A DNA stretch of 34,961 bases from CAXTEJ01 sp964243295. GTDB taxonomy: Bacteria; Actinomycetota; Actinomycetes; Actinomycetales; Angustibacteraceae. Below are positions 13,672-22,812 of the stretch, piece by piece (position 1 is the first letter of the stretch; every line of letters begins with the position of its first letter). A model generated the notes under the pieces. It did no database searches and was not told the DNA's origin. It saw only the letters and a list, made by a program, of their open reading frames with translations. Made by a program: the position numbers and the translations under genes. The stretch covers positions 1 to 34,961 of the forward strand of contig CAXTEJ010000035.1 of the NCBI GenBank assembly GCA_964243295.1, written 5' to 3'.

Positions 13672-14487
13672 GTGCCGGAGACCTCGCTCGACATCGCCCG
13701 CACCTGGGTCGAGTTCGTCGACCCCGCGACGGTCGGCGACGAGCAGCAGCAGGTGCTCCGCTGCGACCTGACGTGGCTGACCTCGTCCTGGACGTGCATC
13801 TACGGCCGCGGCTGCGAGGGCATCTACGCCGACCGTCCGGACGACGGCTGCTGCACCCTCGGCGCCCACTTCACCGAGAAGGCCGACCGCAGGCGCGTCG
13901 CCGCAGCGGTGCCCGGGCTGACGCCCGAGACCTGGCAGCTGCACGCCGAGGGCACCGGTCCGCTCGGCTGGCACGAGAAGGAGGACGGCGCCACCAAGAC
14001 CCGCGTGGTCGACGGCGCCTGCGTCTTCCTCAACCGCCCCGGCTTCCCTGCCGGTGACGGCTGCGCGCTGCACCAGCTGGCGCTGCGCACGGGCCACGAG
14101 CCGCTGACGAGGAAGCCCGAGGTCTGCTGGCAGCTGCCCATCCGGCGCACCTACCGCACCGTCGAGCGGCCCGACGGCACGTCGTACCTCGAGACCAGCA
14201 TCGGCGAGTACGACCGCCGCGGCTGGGGGCCGGGCGGGCACGACCTCGACTGGTACTGCTCGTCCAACCCGCAGGCGCACGTGGGCACCGTGCCGGTCTA
14301 CGTCAGCAACGCCGCCGAGCTGCGCGAGCTGATGGGCGAGCCGGCGTACGACGTGCTCGTCGAGCACTGCGAGGCCCACCTCGCACTCGTGGTGGCGGCG
14401 AGTGCGACGGGCGGACGACGGCTGCTGCCGCTCGTCGTCCACCCGGCAACCCTTGCAGCGCAGGGGTTCTCGCCCACCTCGCCATGA
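13672..14487 (+). CDS. Conserved cysteine-rich protein of unknown function (Rv0495c-like)
   Basis: A 271-residue cytosolic protein without signal or membrane segment. It matches Rv0495c by position (divergent from ppx/gppA) and general features; that protein is conserved in actinobacteria but its function is not settled. Ten cysteines are present, with a cluster near the N-terminus: Cys31, Cys42, Cys48, Cys60 and Cys61 (TCIYGRGCEG and DDGCC), then Cys117, Cys131, Cys152 and two more in DWYCSS and VEHCEA. The CxnC...CC arrangement resembles metal- or Fe-S-binding YkgJ-like proteins, so metal binding is a reasonable inference. The GTG at 13672 is chosen from the TANNNT element seven bases upstream; the frame is open 570 bases further up but that part is antisense to ppx. 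The stop overlaps the methyltransferase start (ATGA). Confidence 0.85.
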   Translation: MPETSLDIARTWVEFVDPATVGDEQQQVLRCDLTWLTSSWTCIYGRGCEGIYADRPDDGCCTLGAHFTEKADRRRVAAAVPGLTPETWQLHAEGTGPLGWHEKEDGATKTRVVDGACVFLNRPGFPAGDGCALHQLALRTGHEPLTRKPEVCWQLPIRRTYRTVERPDGTSYLETSIGEYDRRGWGPGGHDLDWYCSSNPQAHVGTVPVYVSNAAELRELMGEPAYDVLVEHCEAHLALVVAASATGGRRLLPLVVHPATLAAQGFSPTSP

Positions 14488-15203
14488 CGGCAGCCGGCGA
14501 GCTCCCCGGCACCATCCCCAGCCCCAACCTGTGGCGCTGGCCCGACCGCTACGAGCTGGAGAACCGCTCGGTCGACCCCGAGGGGCTCATCGAGGCCACC
14601 ATCGAGGCGCTGCACCCGCTGGCCGGCAGCACGGTGCTGGACGTCGGCTGCGGCTCGGGCTTCCACCTGCCGTGGTTCGCCGGCCGCGCGGCGCACGTGG
14701 TGGGCGTCGAGCCGCACGAGCCGCTGCTGCGGCTGGCCGCCCGGCGGGTGCGGTCCCTCGACCGGGCCACGCGCGGGCGCATCGAGCTGCGCCGCGGCAC
14801 CGCGCAGGCCCTGCCGCTGCCGGACGCGAGCGTCGACCTGGTGCATGCCCGGTGGGCGTACTTCTTCGGCCCCGGCTGCGAGCCGGGTCTTGCGGAGGTG
14901 GCGCGGGTGCTGCGACCCGGGGGGACGGCTGTCGTCATCGACAACGATGCGACGCGCTCGACGTTCGGCGGGTGGTTCCGGGCCGGGCTCCCGTCGTACG
15001 ACCCCGTCGCGGTCGAGCGGTTCTGGGCCTCGCAGGGGTTCGACCAGGTGCCGCTGATGGTGCGGTGGACCATGGCGACGCGCGCCGAGCTCGAGTCGGT
15101 GGTGCGCATCGAGTTCGCTCCCGCCCTGGCCGACCGCCTGCTCGCCGGCCACCGGGGCACCGAGGTCGACTACGCCGTGAACGTGTGGTGGCGCCGCACC
15201 TGA
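14484..15203 (+). CDS. Class I SAM-dependent methyltransferase
   Basis: A 239-residue Rossmann-fold methyltransferase. Motif I is VLDVGCGSGF (51-60), the acidic end of strand 2 is GVEPHEP, motif II/III region is AQALPLPDASVDLVHARWAYFF, and LAEVARVLRPGGTAVVID is the post-strand-4 helix and strand 5 typical of UbiE/BioC-like small-molecule methyltransferases. The ATG at 14484 overlaps the preceding stop by four bases, so it is co-translated with the cysteine-rich protein; the two may act together. The substrate is unknown: nothing in the C-terminal part points to quinone, lipid or biotin pathways in particular. Confidence 0.9.
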   Translation: MTAAGELPGTIPSPNLWRWPDRYELENRSVDPEGLIEATIEALHPLAGSTVLDVGCGSGFHLPWFAGRAAHVVGVEPHEPLLRLAARRVRSLDRATRGRIELRRGTAQALPLPDASVDLVHARWAYFFGPGCEPGLAEVARVLRPGGTAVVIDNDATRSTFGGWFRAGLPSYDPVAVERFWASQGFDQVPLMVRWTMATRAELESVVRIEFAPALADRLLAGHRGTEVDYAVNVWWRRT

Positions 15204-15288
15204 CCGCCGACCCCGACCGCGGCGCCCGGGCGTCCCCGAATGTCGCGCCAGTCGTTGCGCCCGAGGTGACCGCGGCGGACCATCGACC

Positions 15289-15651
15289 ATGACTTCCGCC
15301 GCGTCCGACAAGCCGCCGCCGCTCCCGATGCGCCGGCGCAACCCGCCGATCAACGCGGCCGGGCCGCCGACCCGCGCCAGCAAGACGTCCATCGTCGTCA
15401 TCGGTGTCGGCTACCTCGTGGGCCTCGCCATCCCGCCGTTCATCGTCTCGCCCGGGCAGCTGAACGCGTCGACCGGCTCGGTCCTGCTCGCCTTCGGATT
15501 CACGCTGCTCGGCGTCGCCATCGTCCTCGTCGCGGGTGCCCTGGCGCTCAAGCGCACCCGCAACTTCGCCTGGCTGATCATCACAGCCGTGCCGTCGGTG
15601 GCCATCGTGGCGGGCGGCGCGATCCTCGCCGGCACCAAGCTCAGCGGCTGA
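15289..15651 (+). CDS. Small membrane protein of unknown function (three TM segments)
   Basis: A 120-residue protein with a 30-residue proline- and arginine-rich cytosolic tail and three hydrophobic stretches at about 34-53, 64-85 and 95-116 (SIVVIGVGYLVGL; SVLLAFGFTLLGVAIVLVAG; WLIITAVPSVAIVAGGAIL). No family is recognised. The positive N-terminal tail predicts an inside N-terminus. No clear Shine-Dalgarno precedes the ATG. It follows the methyltransferase gene after 85 bases without a terminator-like hairpin, so co-transcription is possible. Good third-position GC supports it as a real gene. Confidence 0.7.
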   Translation: MTSAASDKPPPLPMRRRNPPINAAGPPTRASKTSIVVIGVGYLVGLAIPPFIVSPGQLNASTGSVLLAFGFTLLGVAIVLVAGALALKRTRNFAWLIITAVPSVAIVAGGAILAGTKLSG

Positions 15652-15706
15652 CGCGTGGGCGCCCCGGTGGCGAGCCGCCGGGGCTCGAACCGCACCGCCG
15701 GGCTCG

Positions 15707-15744
15707 CTTGACCAGGCCTTGACCTGCCGGTGACGACCTGCCGG
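15707..15744 (+). promoter_or_regulatory. Direct repeats of 11-bp period upstream of the phosphoesterase gene
   Basis: CTTGACC occurs at 15707-15713 and 15718-15724, exactly 11 bases apart, with a weaker GGTGACG at 15729-15735. In addition GACCTGCCGG is repeated at 15721-15730 and 15735-15744. Direct repeats with an 11-base period are how OmpR/PhoB-type response regulators bind DNA. The region is about 100-140 bases before the start at 15847. The rest of the 195-base gap shows no gene. Confidence 0.4.
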
Positions 15745-15846
15745 GCAGAACTCCACGATGCGGCCACGGGCAGTTCATCCGGGCATGTCGGACGCGGAGA
15801 ACAGTGGGCGGCGACCCACCGGCTCGACCGCGCCTGAGAGGCTCAC

Positions 15847-18698
15847 ATGCCCGACGACCCGCACGACCAGCTGCCACCCCACCCCGGCTCCGCGCCGGTC
15901 CCGCCCCGCGTCGCCCGGCGCGGACGGCTGCGGCACCGCGTCCCCACCGTCCCGCTCATCGCCGTCGTCGCGGTGACCGGCGTGGGTGGCGTGGCGTTCG
16001 CCGCGACGTCCGCCAACCGGCCGCTCGGGCAGCGCCTGGTGGGCCGGCAGGCCGACGGCTCGGTGCTCACGGCGCAGAACCAGTTCATCACCCCGGCCGG
16101 CCGCAGCATCGAGCAGACCGGCCAGCCGATGGACCTCGAGGTCGCGCCGGACGGCCGCACCGCCGTGACGCTGACGAAGTCCGGCAAGGGCCTGTTCACC
16201 GTCGTCGACCTGGTCACCCGCAAGGTGCTGCAGCAGTACACCCCGCCCAGGGGCACGGGCAGCGGTGACATCGGCGTCGGCGGCCTGCTCTACAGCCGGG
16301 ACGGCCGGACCCTGTGGGCCACGCAGACCGGTGACCTGCTGCGGTTCTCGGTCGCCGCCGACGGGACGCTGAGCTCGCCCAAGGTCATCAGCCTGCCGTC
16401 CACCGGCCCCGGCCCGACCCCGGCCAGCGGCGGCGGCACACGCGCGCAGCCGCTGCCGACCGACCTCGCGTGGTCACCGGACGGCACGCGCATCCTCGTC
16501 GTCCTCGACGGGTACGACCGGCTCGCGGTGCTCGACCCCGCGACGGACGTCGTGCTCGCCACCACCGCCGTGGGCGTCGCCCCCCGCGACGTCGCCGTCG
16601 TCGGCGGCCACGCCTTCGTCAGCAACGAGGGCGGACGCCGGCCGACCGACACCGACTTCACCAACCTGTCGTAAGACTCACGTGTCGTCGCCGAGCCGGT
16701 CGACGGCCGCGCGAGCACCGGCACGATCAGCGAGGTCGACCTCGCGACGAACAGGGTCGTGCACACCTACCGGGTGGGTCTGGACCCGAGCAGCATGGCC
16801 GTGCACGGCACCGACCTGCTGGTGACCAACTCCAGCGACGACACGGTGTCGGTGATCGACACGGCCGCGCACCAGGTCACCCAGACGGTGAACGTCAACC
16901 CGCTGCCGGGCCAGCCCTACGGCGCGTCCCCCAACGCCTTGGCGTTCCTGGACGACACCCACCTCGCGGTCAGCCTCGGCCGCGACAACGCGATCGCGAT
17001 CTACCAGTACGCCGGGGCCCGCACGCCCGTCGCGTTCTCCGGCCTGGTGCCGACGGGCTGGTACCCCGGCAAGCTGGTGTGGGACAAGGCGATCGGCCAG
17101 CTCGTCATCGCGAACCTCAAGGGCGTCGGCGCCCTCGCCGGCAACGGGACCGTGAGCGAGGGTGTGGGCACGAAGCCCGCGACGGCCAAGCAGGTCTACC
17201 AGGACCTCGGCACCGTGCAGCAGATCGGCATCCCCTCCCCGGCACAGCTCACCCGCTACACGTCGACGGTCTTCGCCGACAACCAGTGGAACGGGCTGGC
17301 GGCGCGCAACCAGAAGGGTTCTGCTGCAGCCGCTCCGAAGGCGTTGCCACTGCGCGTCGGTGACCCGTCGACCATCAAGCACGTCTTCGTCATCGTGCGC
17401 GAGAACCGCACCTACGACCAGGTGCTCGGCGACGTCCCCCAGGGCAACGGCGACCCCAGCCTGACGCAGTTCGGCGCCCAGGTGACGCCCAACTCGCACG
17501 CGCTCGCGACGCAGTTCCCACTCATCGACAACCTGTACTCCAACGGCACGAACTCCGCCACGGGCCACACCTGGCTCGACGCGGGCTTCGTCAACGACTA
17601 CCTCGAGCGCTCGTATGCGAACTACGTCCGCAACTACGGCCAGCCCGACGCGCTGGTCTACCCCAGGTCGGGCTTACTGTGGGACAACGCGTTGACGCAC
17701 GGCAAGAGCGCGCGCATCTGGGGCGAGTACGCGGCGTACTACAACTCCCCCGACGGGTCGCCGGCGCAGGGCACCTGGACGCAGTGGTACCGCGACTCGC
17801 AGGTGCTCGAGGGCAAGGCCAAGGGCCCGCTGCACGCGCCCGTCGGCTACTTCCAGTCCAAGTCCGACATGCCGTCGCTCGACCGCATCCTCGCCAAGGA
17901 CTACCCCAACTTCCAGACCCAGATCACCGACCAGTACCGCGCCGACCTGTTCATCAAGGACCTCAAGGCGTACGAGAAGCAGGGCTCCATGCCGGCCCTG
18001 AACATGCTCTGGGTCATGCAGGACCACACGGCGGGCACGACGCCGGGGCTGCCGACGCCGTCGGCGATGGTGGCCGACAACGACCTGGCCACCGGCCGCA
18101 TCGTCGACGCGATCTCGCACTCGTCGTTCTGGAAGGACAGCGCCGTCTTCGTCATCGAGGACGACTCGCAGAACGGGGTCGACCACGTCGACGGTCACCG
18201 CAACGTCGTCATGGTCGCGAGCCCCTACGCCAGGCGCGGGACGGTCGACAGCACCTACTACACGCAGCTCAACGTCACGCGCAGCATCGAGCAGATCCTG
18301 GGGCTGCCGCCCACCAACCAGCTCGACCTCGCCGCCGAGCCCATGCGCGCGGTGTTCACCGACCAGCCCGACTTCACGCCGTACACGGTGAAGCCGAACC
18401 GCATCCCGCTCACCACGCTCAACCCGCAGCCGTCCGCCACGACGAGCTCGGTGCAGCAGCAGTGGATCGCCTGGTCGCAGCAGCAGGACCTCACCCGCCC
18501 CGACGCCCCGCAGTTCGAGCCCTTCAACCGGCTCACCTGGTACGCGAGCACCGGCTGGAAGCGCCCCTACCCCGGCGACTCCACCGTCATGACCCCGGCC
18601 CAGGTGCTCGAGGCGTTCCCGCCCAGCCTCGCGGTGGACGACGACAAGCTGCCCGTCTCGCTGGCGCAGCAGCCGCACACGGCGTCCCCGGCGCCGCG

Positions 18699-18702
<4 letters not shown>
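15847..18702 (+). pseudogene. YncE-like beta-propeller / phosphoesterase fusion interrupted by one in-frame TAA
   Basis: A single reading frame of 952 codons broken only at codon 276 (TAA, 16672-16674). Residues 1-30 are cytosolic, 33-54 form a signal anchor (VPLIAVVAVTGVGGVAFAAT), and from about 80 to 450 YncE/cytochrome-D1-like propeller repeats run on both sides of the stop (PMDLEVAPDGRTAVTL, PTDLAWSPDGTRILVV, GVAPRDVAVVGGHAFVSN, then DPSSMAVHGTDLLVTNSSDD). The reading continues without any frame change: before the stop DTDFTNLS, after it DSRVVAEPVDGRASTGTIS, which is normal propeller loop sequence, so one base change (for example TAC or TAT to TAA) explains the break. GAGAGG lies six bases before the ATG. 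It may be a recent pseudogene, a sequencing error, or a site of read-through. Its 3' end overlaps the ABC ATPase start. Confidence 0.8.
16759..18702 (+). CDS. C-terminal open segment: rest of propeller plus extracellular phosphoesterase domain
   Basis: If the TAA at 16672 is effective, the longest restart is the GTG at 16759 (ATG at 16795 is another), giving up to 647 residues without a signal sequence. It ends the propeller (to about residue 190) and then carries the phosphoesterase domain of the alkaline phosphatase superfamily (related to phospholipase C/AcpA-type enzymes): KHVFVIVRENRTYDQVLGD holds the metal-binding Glu-Asn and the Thr/Ser nucleophile region, MQDHTAGTTPG a conserved His, and EDDSQNGVDHVDGHR the Asp/His metal ligands. 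All these residues are intact, showing that constraint was present until recently. Without the N-terminal anchor the domain would remain in the cytosol and probably not function. The stop overlaps the next start (GTGA). Confidence 0.6.
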
Positions 18703-19663
<961 letters not shown>

Positions 19664-19667
<4 letters not shown>

Positions 19668-20479
19668 CCGGCGTGCTGGCCGCGACCCGCGACGAGCTGG
19701 TGCAGCTGGGACGTCACCGCCCGACCCAGCTGGCGCTCGTCGTCGCTCTGGTGACGCCGCTGCTGTTCGTCGCGGTGCTGGCCGTGGTGGGCACGGCGCC
19801 CGCCGACACGCTGTTCGGCCGGTGGGTGCGCACGTCCGGGTTCGCCGTCCCGCTGGTGGCGCTGGGTTTCGCCGGGCAGTGGGGGCTGCCCGCGCTCGTG
19901 GCGCTGACCGCCGGTGACGTGTTCTCGGCCGAGGACCGGCAGGGCACCTGGCCCGGGCTGCTCACGCGGTCCGCCGGCCGGGGGGTCGTGTTCGTGGCCA
20001 AGGTCGTGGCCGCGGCGGTGGCGAGCGTCGTGATCGTGCTGGTGCTCGGGGCCATGAGCATCGCCGCAGGCACGCTGCTCGTCGGCACGCAGCCGGTGCC
20101 CGGGCTGTCGGGACAGCTGCTGCAGGGGTCGTCGGCGTGGCACGGAGTGGTCGGCGCGTGGCTGACCCAGCTGCCGGTTGCGGCCGGCTTCGCGGCGGTG
20201 GCGGTGCTGCTGTCGGTCGTGAGCCGGTCGAGCGTCGTGGGCGTGGGCGGGCCGGTCGTCGTCGGCCTCGCGATGCAGCTCGGCGGCCTCGTGGCGCTGC
20301 CCACCGGGGCGCGCGAGGCACTGCTGGCGACGGGGTTCGGCGCCTGGCACGGGCTGCTGACCACCCCGCGCGACACCGCTGCGCTGTGGCACTCGTGCCT
20401 GGTCAGCGCCGCCTACGTGGTGGTGTGCCTCGGCGCTGCGTGGCTGGTGTTCTCCCGGCGCGACGTGAGGACGTCGTGA
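19664..20479 (+). CDS. ABC-2 type transporter permease
   Basis: A 271-residue integral membrane protein, the membrane partner of the preceding ATPase. Six hydrophobic segments are visible: about 23-43, 56-80, 108-132, 165-190, 195-215 and 242-264. Between the second and third lies AGDVFSAEDRQGTWPGLLTRSAGRG, the coupling region typical of ABC-2 permeases, where DVFS.E...GT contacts the ATPase. The GTG at 19664 overlaps the ATPase stop by four bases (GTGA). One copy of the permease would be expected to form a homodimer. The exported substrate is unknown; context with an extracellular phosphoesterase suggests an envelope compound. Confidence 0.9.
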
Positions 20480-20931
20480 GCGGCGGCCGGCGGGCCGCCG
20501 TCCTCGCCGTCCGGTCGGGGGTCGTCGCGCTGGCGCTCGTGGCGGGGTGCTCGGGCGGCGGCCCGGCGCGCAGCGAGCTGGCGCCGGCGTTCGCCACGAC
20601 GTTCGCCAACCTCTACGCGCTGCAGCAGGCCGAGCGGGGCACCACCGTCGAGGCGGCCACGCTCAGTGCCACGGCCCGCTGCGGTCGCTCGGGCGGCGTC
20701 GAGACCGGCAGCGGGCCGGGCGAGGACTGGCGCTGCGAGGTGAGGTACGTCGCGGGCCGCGAGCGCGTCCAGGCGATCGCCACCTACAGCCTCACCGTCA
20801 AGGCCGACGGCTGCTTCACCGCGGACGGCGACGAGCCGGCCCAGCTGGTCGCCCAGCAGACCGTCGTCCGCCCGGACGGTGTGACCGTGCCCAACCCGCT
20901 GTGGCAGCTCGACGGGTGCATCGGCGGCTGA
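20476..20931 (+). CDS. Predicted secreted lipoprotein of unknown function
   Basis: A 151-residue protein beginning with a lipoprotein signal peptide: RR near residues 5-6, hydrophobic core VLAVRSGVVALALVAG, lipobox LVAGC with Cys25 as the lipid-modified residue, then a Gly/Ser linker. The mature part has four further cysteines (ATARCGRSG, DWRCEVRY, ADGCFTA, LDGCIGG), likely forming two disulfides outside the membrane. No family is recognised. The GTG at 20476 overlaps the permease stop (GTGA), so it completes a four-gene translationally coupled chain and probably acts with the exporter or the phosphoesterase. Confidence 0.8.
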   Translation: MSGGRRAAVLAVRSGVVALALVAGCSGGGPARSELAPAFATTFANLYALQQAERGTTVEAATLSATARCGRSGGVETGSGPGEDWRCEVRYVAGRERVQAIATYSLTVKADGCFTADGDEPAQLVAQQTVVRPDGVTVPNPLWQLDGCIGG

Positions 20932-20983
20932 GCGGCGTCCACAGCCTCCGACGCGGCGTCGCGGCGCTGTCGGTGCCGGCTCC

Positions 20984-20989
20984 TACAGT
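20984..20989 (+). promoter_or_regulatory. -10 element TACAGT of a leaderless promoter for radA
   Basis: TACAGT ends seven bases before the ATG at 20997. No Shine-Dalgarno is present, so transcription probably begins at the start codon, separating radA from the upstream exporter chain. Confidence 0.55.
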
Positions 20990-20996
20990 CGTGCGC

Positions 20997-22385
20997 ATGG
21001 CGACCGGCAGCGCGCGCAAGAGCGCACCCCTCAAGGCTCCCTACCGCTGCGGCGAGTGCGGGTGGACCACCACCAAGTGGGTCGGGCGCTGCGGTGAGTG
21101 CCAGGCGTGGGGCTCGGTGGCCGAGGTCAGCGACGTGCCGGTGCGCACGACGTCCGCCGGCCCGGTCACCACCCCCGCCACGCCGATCCTGGACGTCGAC
21201 GCCCAGCTCGCCACCTCACGCGCTACCGGCATCGGCGAGCTCGACCGGGTGCTCGGCGGCGGGCTGGTGCCCGGCGCCGTCGTGCTCGTCGCCGGCGAGC
21301 CGGGGATCGGCAAGTCGACCCTGCTGCTCGACCTGTGCGGCAAGGCCGGGCGCGACGGGCGGCGGGTGCTCTACGTGACCGGCGAGGAGTCGGCCGCGCA
21401 GGTCAAGCTGCGGGCCGAGCGCATCGAGGCCCTCGCGCGCACGCTCTACCTGGCCGCCGAGACCGACCTCGCCGCGGTGCTCGGCCACATCGACGCGGTC
21501 AGGCCCGACCTCGTCGTCGTCGACTCGGTGCAGACGATCGGGTCGGCCCAGCTCGACGGGGCCGCGGGCAACGTGGCGCAGGTGCGCGAGGTGGCCGCCG
21601 CGCTGATCGCCGTCGCCAAGTCGCGCGGCATCGTCGTGCTGCTCGTGGGTCACGTCACCAAGGACGGGTCGATCGCCGGGCCGCGCGTGCTCGAGCACCT
21701 CGTCGACGTCGTGGTGCAGTTCGAGGGTGAGCGGCACTCGCGGCTGCGCCTGGTGCGGGCGGTCAAGAACCGCTACGGGCCCACCGACGAGGTGGGCTGC
21801 TTCGACCTGTCCGACGCGGGCATCATCGGGCTGGCCGACCCCAGCGGGCTGTTCCTGTCCGAGCGGGCCAGCACCGTGCCCGGCACCTGCGTCACCGTCA
21901 CGCTCGAGGGCCGCCGGCCGCTGGTCGTCGAGGTGCAGTCGCTGGTGGCGCCCACCCAGGCGCCCAACCCGCGCCGCGCGACGTCCGGCATCGACTCCAG
22001 CCGGGTCGCGATGGTGCTGGCCGTGCTCGAGCGGCGGGCGGGCGTGCCGCTGCGCGCCGCCGACGTCTACCTGTCGACCATCGGCGGCGTGCGCGTCGCC
22101 GAGCCGGCCGCCGACCTCGCCATCGCGCTCGCGGTCGGCAGCGCCGCGGCCGACCGGCCGCTGCGGCCCGGCACGGTCGCGTTCGGCGAGGTCGGCCTGG
22201 CCGGTGAGATCCGCCCCGTCGGCGGGGCGCTGCGCCGACTGGCCGAGGCCGCCCGGCTCGGGTTCTCGACGGTCATCGTGCCGCCTGGCGTCCTCGGGTC
22301 GGGCACCGTCCCCGCGGGGCTGCAGGTCATCGAGGCGCCCGATCTCGCCACCGCGGTGCGGCGCGCGACGGTGCAGCCCCGGTGA
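20997..22385 (+). CDS. radA: DNA repair protein RadA
   Basis: RecA-related ATPase that drives branch migration in homologous recombination and processes recombination intermediates. Domains in order: N-terminal C4 zinc finger (Cys18, Cys21, Cys32, Cys35 in YRCGECGWTT and GRCGECQAWGS), RecA-like core with Walker A GEPGIGKST (100-108), Walker B LVVVDS, the RadA-specific KNRYG motif (257-261), and a C-terminal Lon-protease-like domain (from about 320) with FGEVGLAGEIRPV. At 462 residues it is full length. The frame extends upstream through the lipoprotein gene but the ATG at 20997, with TANNNT seven bases before it, is the natural start. It precedes disA, the order seen in mycobacteria (Rv3585-Rv3586) and many other bacteria; RadA and DisA functionally interact in Bacillus. 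Confidence 0.96.
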   Translation: MATGSARKSAPLKAPYRCGECGWTTTKWVGRCGECQAWGSVAEVSDVPVRTTSAGPVTTPATPILDVDAQLATSRATGIGELDRVLGGGLVPGAVVLVAGEPGIGKSTLLLDLCGKAGRDGRRVLYVTGEESAAQVKLRAERIEALARTLYLAAETDLAAVLGHIDAVRPDLVVVDSVQTIGSAQLDGAAGNVAQVREVAAALIAVAKSRGIVVLLVGHVTKDGSIAGPRVLEHLVDVVVQFEGERHSRLRLVRAVKNRYGPTDEVGCFDLSDAGIIGLADPSGLFLSERASTVPGTCVTVTLEGRRPLVVEVQSLVAPTQAPNPRRATSGIDSSRVAMVLAVLERRAGVPLRAADVYLSTIGGVRVAEPAADLAIALAVGSAAADRPLRPGTVAFGEVGLAGEIRPVGGALRRLAEAARLGFSTVIVPPGVLGSGTVPAGLQVIEAPDLATAVRRATVQPR

Positions 22386-22459
22386 GCACAGCCGAGAGCG
22401 CACCCCAAGCTGCACGTGGCCGTGACCGACCCAGCTGGCCTGCGGTCCTTCGAGGTGGC

Positions 22460-22660
22460 TCAGTGCAGCGTCCGACCTGCGTAGGCACCTCGTGATCTCG
22501 ACCTCGTGGAGCCGCTGCCCCCTGCGGCGGCCGCGACGAGCAGCGCCGCCGCCACTGCCGCGGTCATCAGCGCCGCTGCGCCGGGCTGCCGGAGCAGCAC
22601 GACGTAGCCGTCGGGGACGGCAGGCACGGGAGACCTCTCGAGATCGCGGACGACGGGCAC
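22460..22660 (-). CDS. Possible small membrane protein between radA and disA
   Basis: A 66-codon frame from GTG 22660 encodes a short polar N-terminus (VPAVPDGYVVLLRQPG) and one hydrophobic segment ALMTAAVAAALLVAAAAGG at about 31-49, then an Arg-rich tail. Third-position GC is high through the first two thirds. No homologue is recognised and the alanine-rich segment could arise by chance in GC-rich DNA. The 427-base gap between radA and disA holds nothing else coding; it also carries the disA promoter. Confidence 0.35.
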   Translation of the reverse strand: MPVVRDLERSPVPAVPDGYVVLLRQPGAAALMTAAVAAALLVAAAAGGSGSTRSRSRGAYAGRTLH

Positions 22661-22769
22661 GGCGCTGGGCGCTGCGTGCCGGTCACGGCGGGGTCGAGGT
22701 CACGCCGGCAGGGTAACGCCGTCGCGGTGAGCCGTCGCGCGGCGCGGGGGGCCTGCTGGCGGCGCCCGG

Positions 22770-22775
22770 TATCAT
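22770..22775 (+). promoter_or_regulatory. -10 element TATCAT upstream of disA
   Basis: TATCAT is a near-perfect -10 box in otherwise GC-rich DNA. Transcription would start around 22782, giving a leader of about 30 bases that ends in GGGGGTGGGT directly before the disA ATG. No -35 match was seen. Confidence 0.5.
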
Positions 22776-22812
22776 CGGCGCAGGTTCTCCAGCAGCAGCA
22801 GTGGGGGTGGGT

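Noticed and set aside
12673..14442. Long N-terminal extension of Ppx/GppA (589 codons)
   Set aside because: The extension is antisense to the cysteine-rich gene; ppx/gppA homology begins exactly at ATG 13605 next to a TANNNT element.
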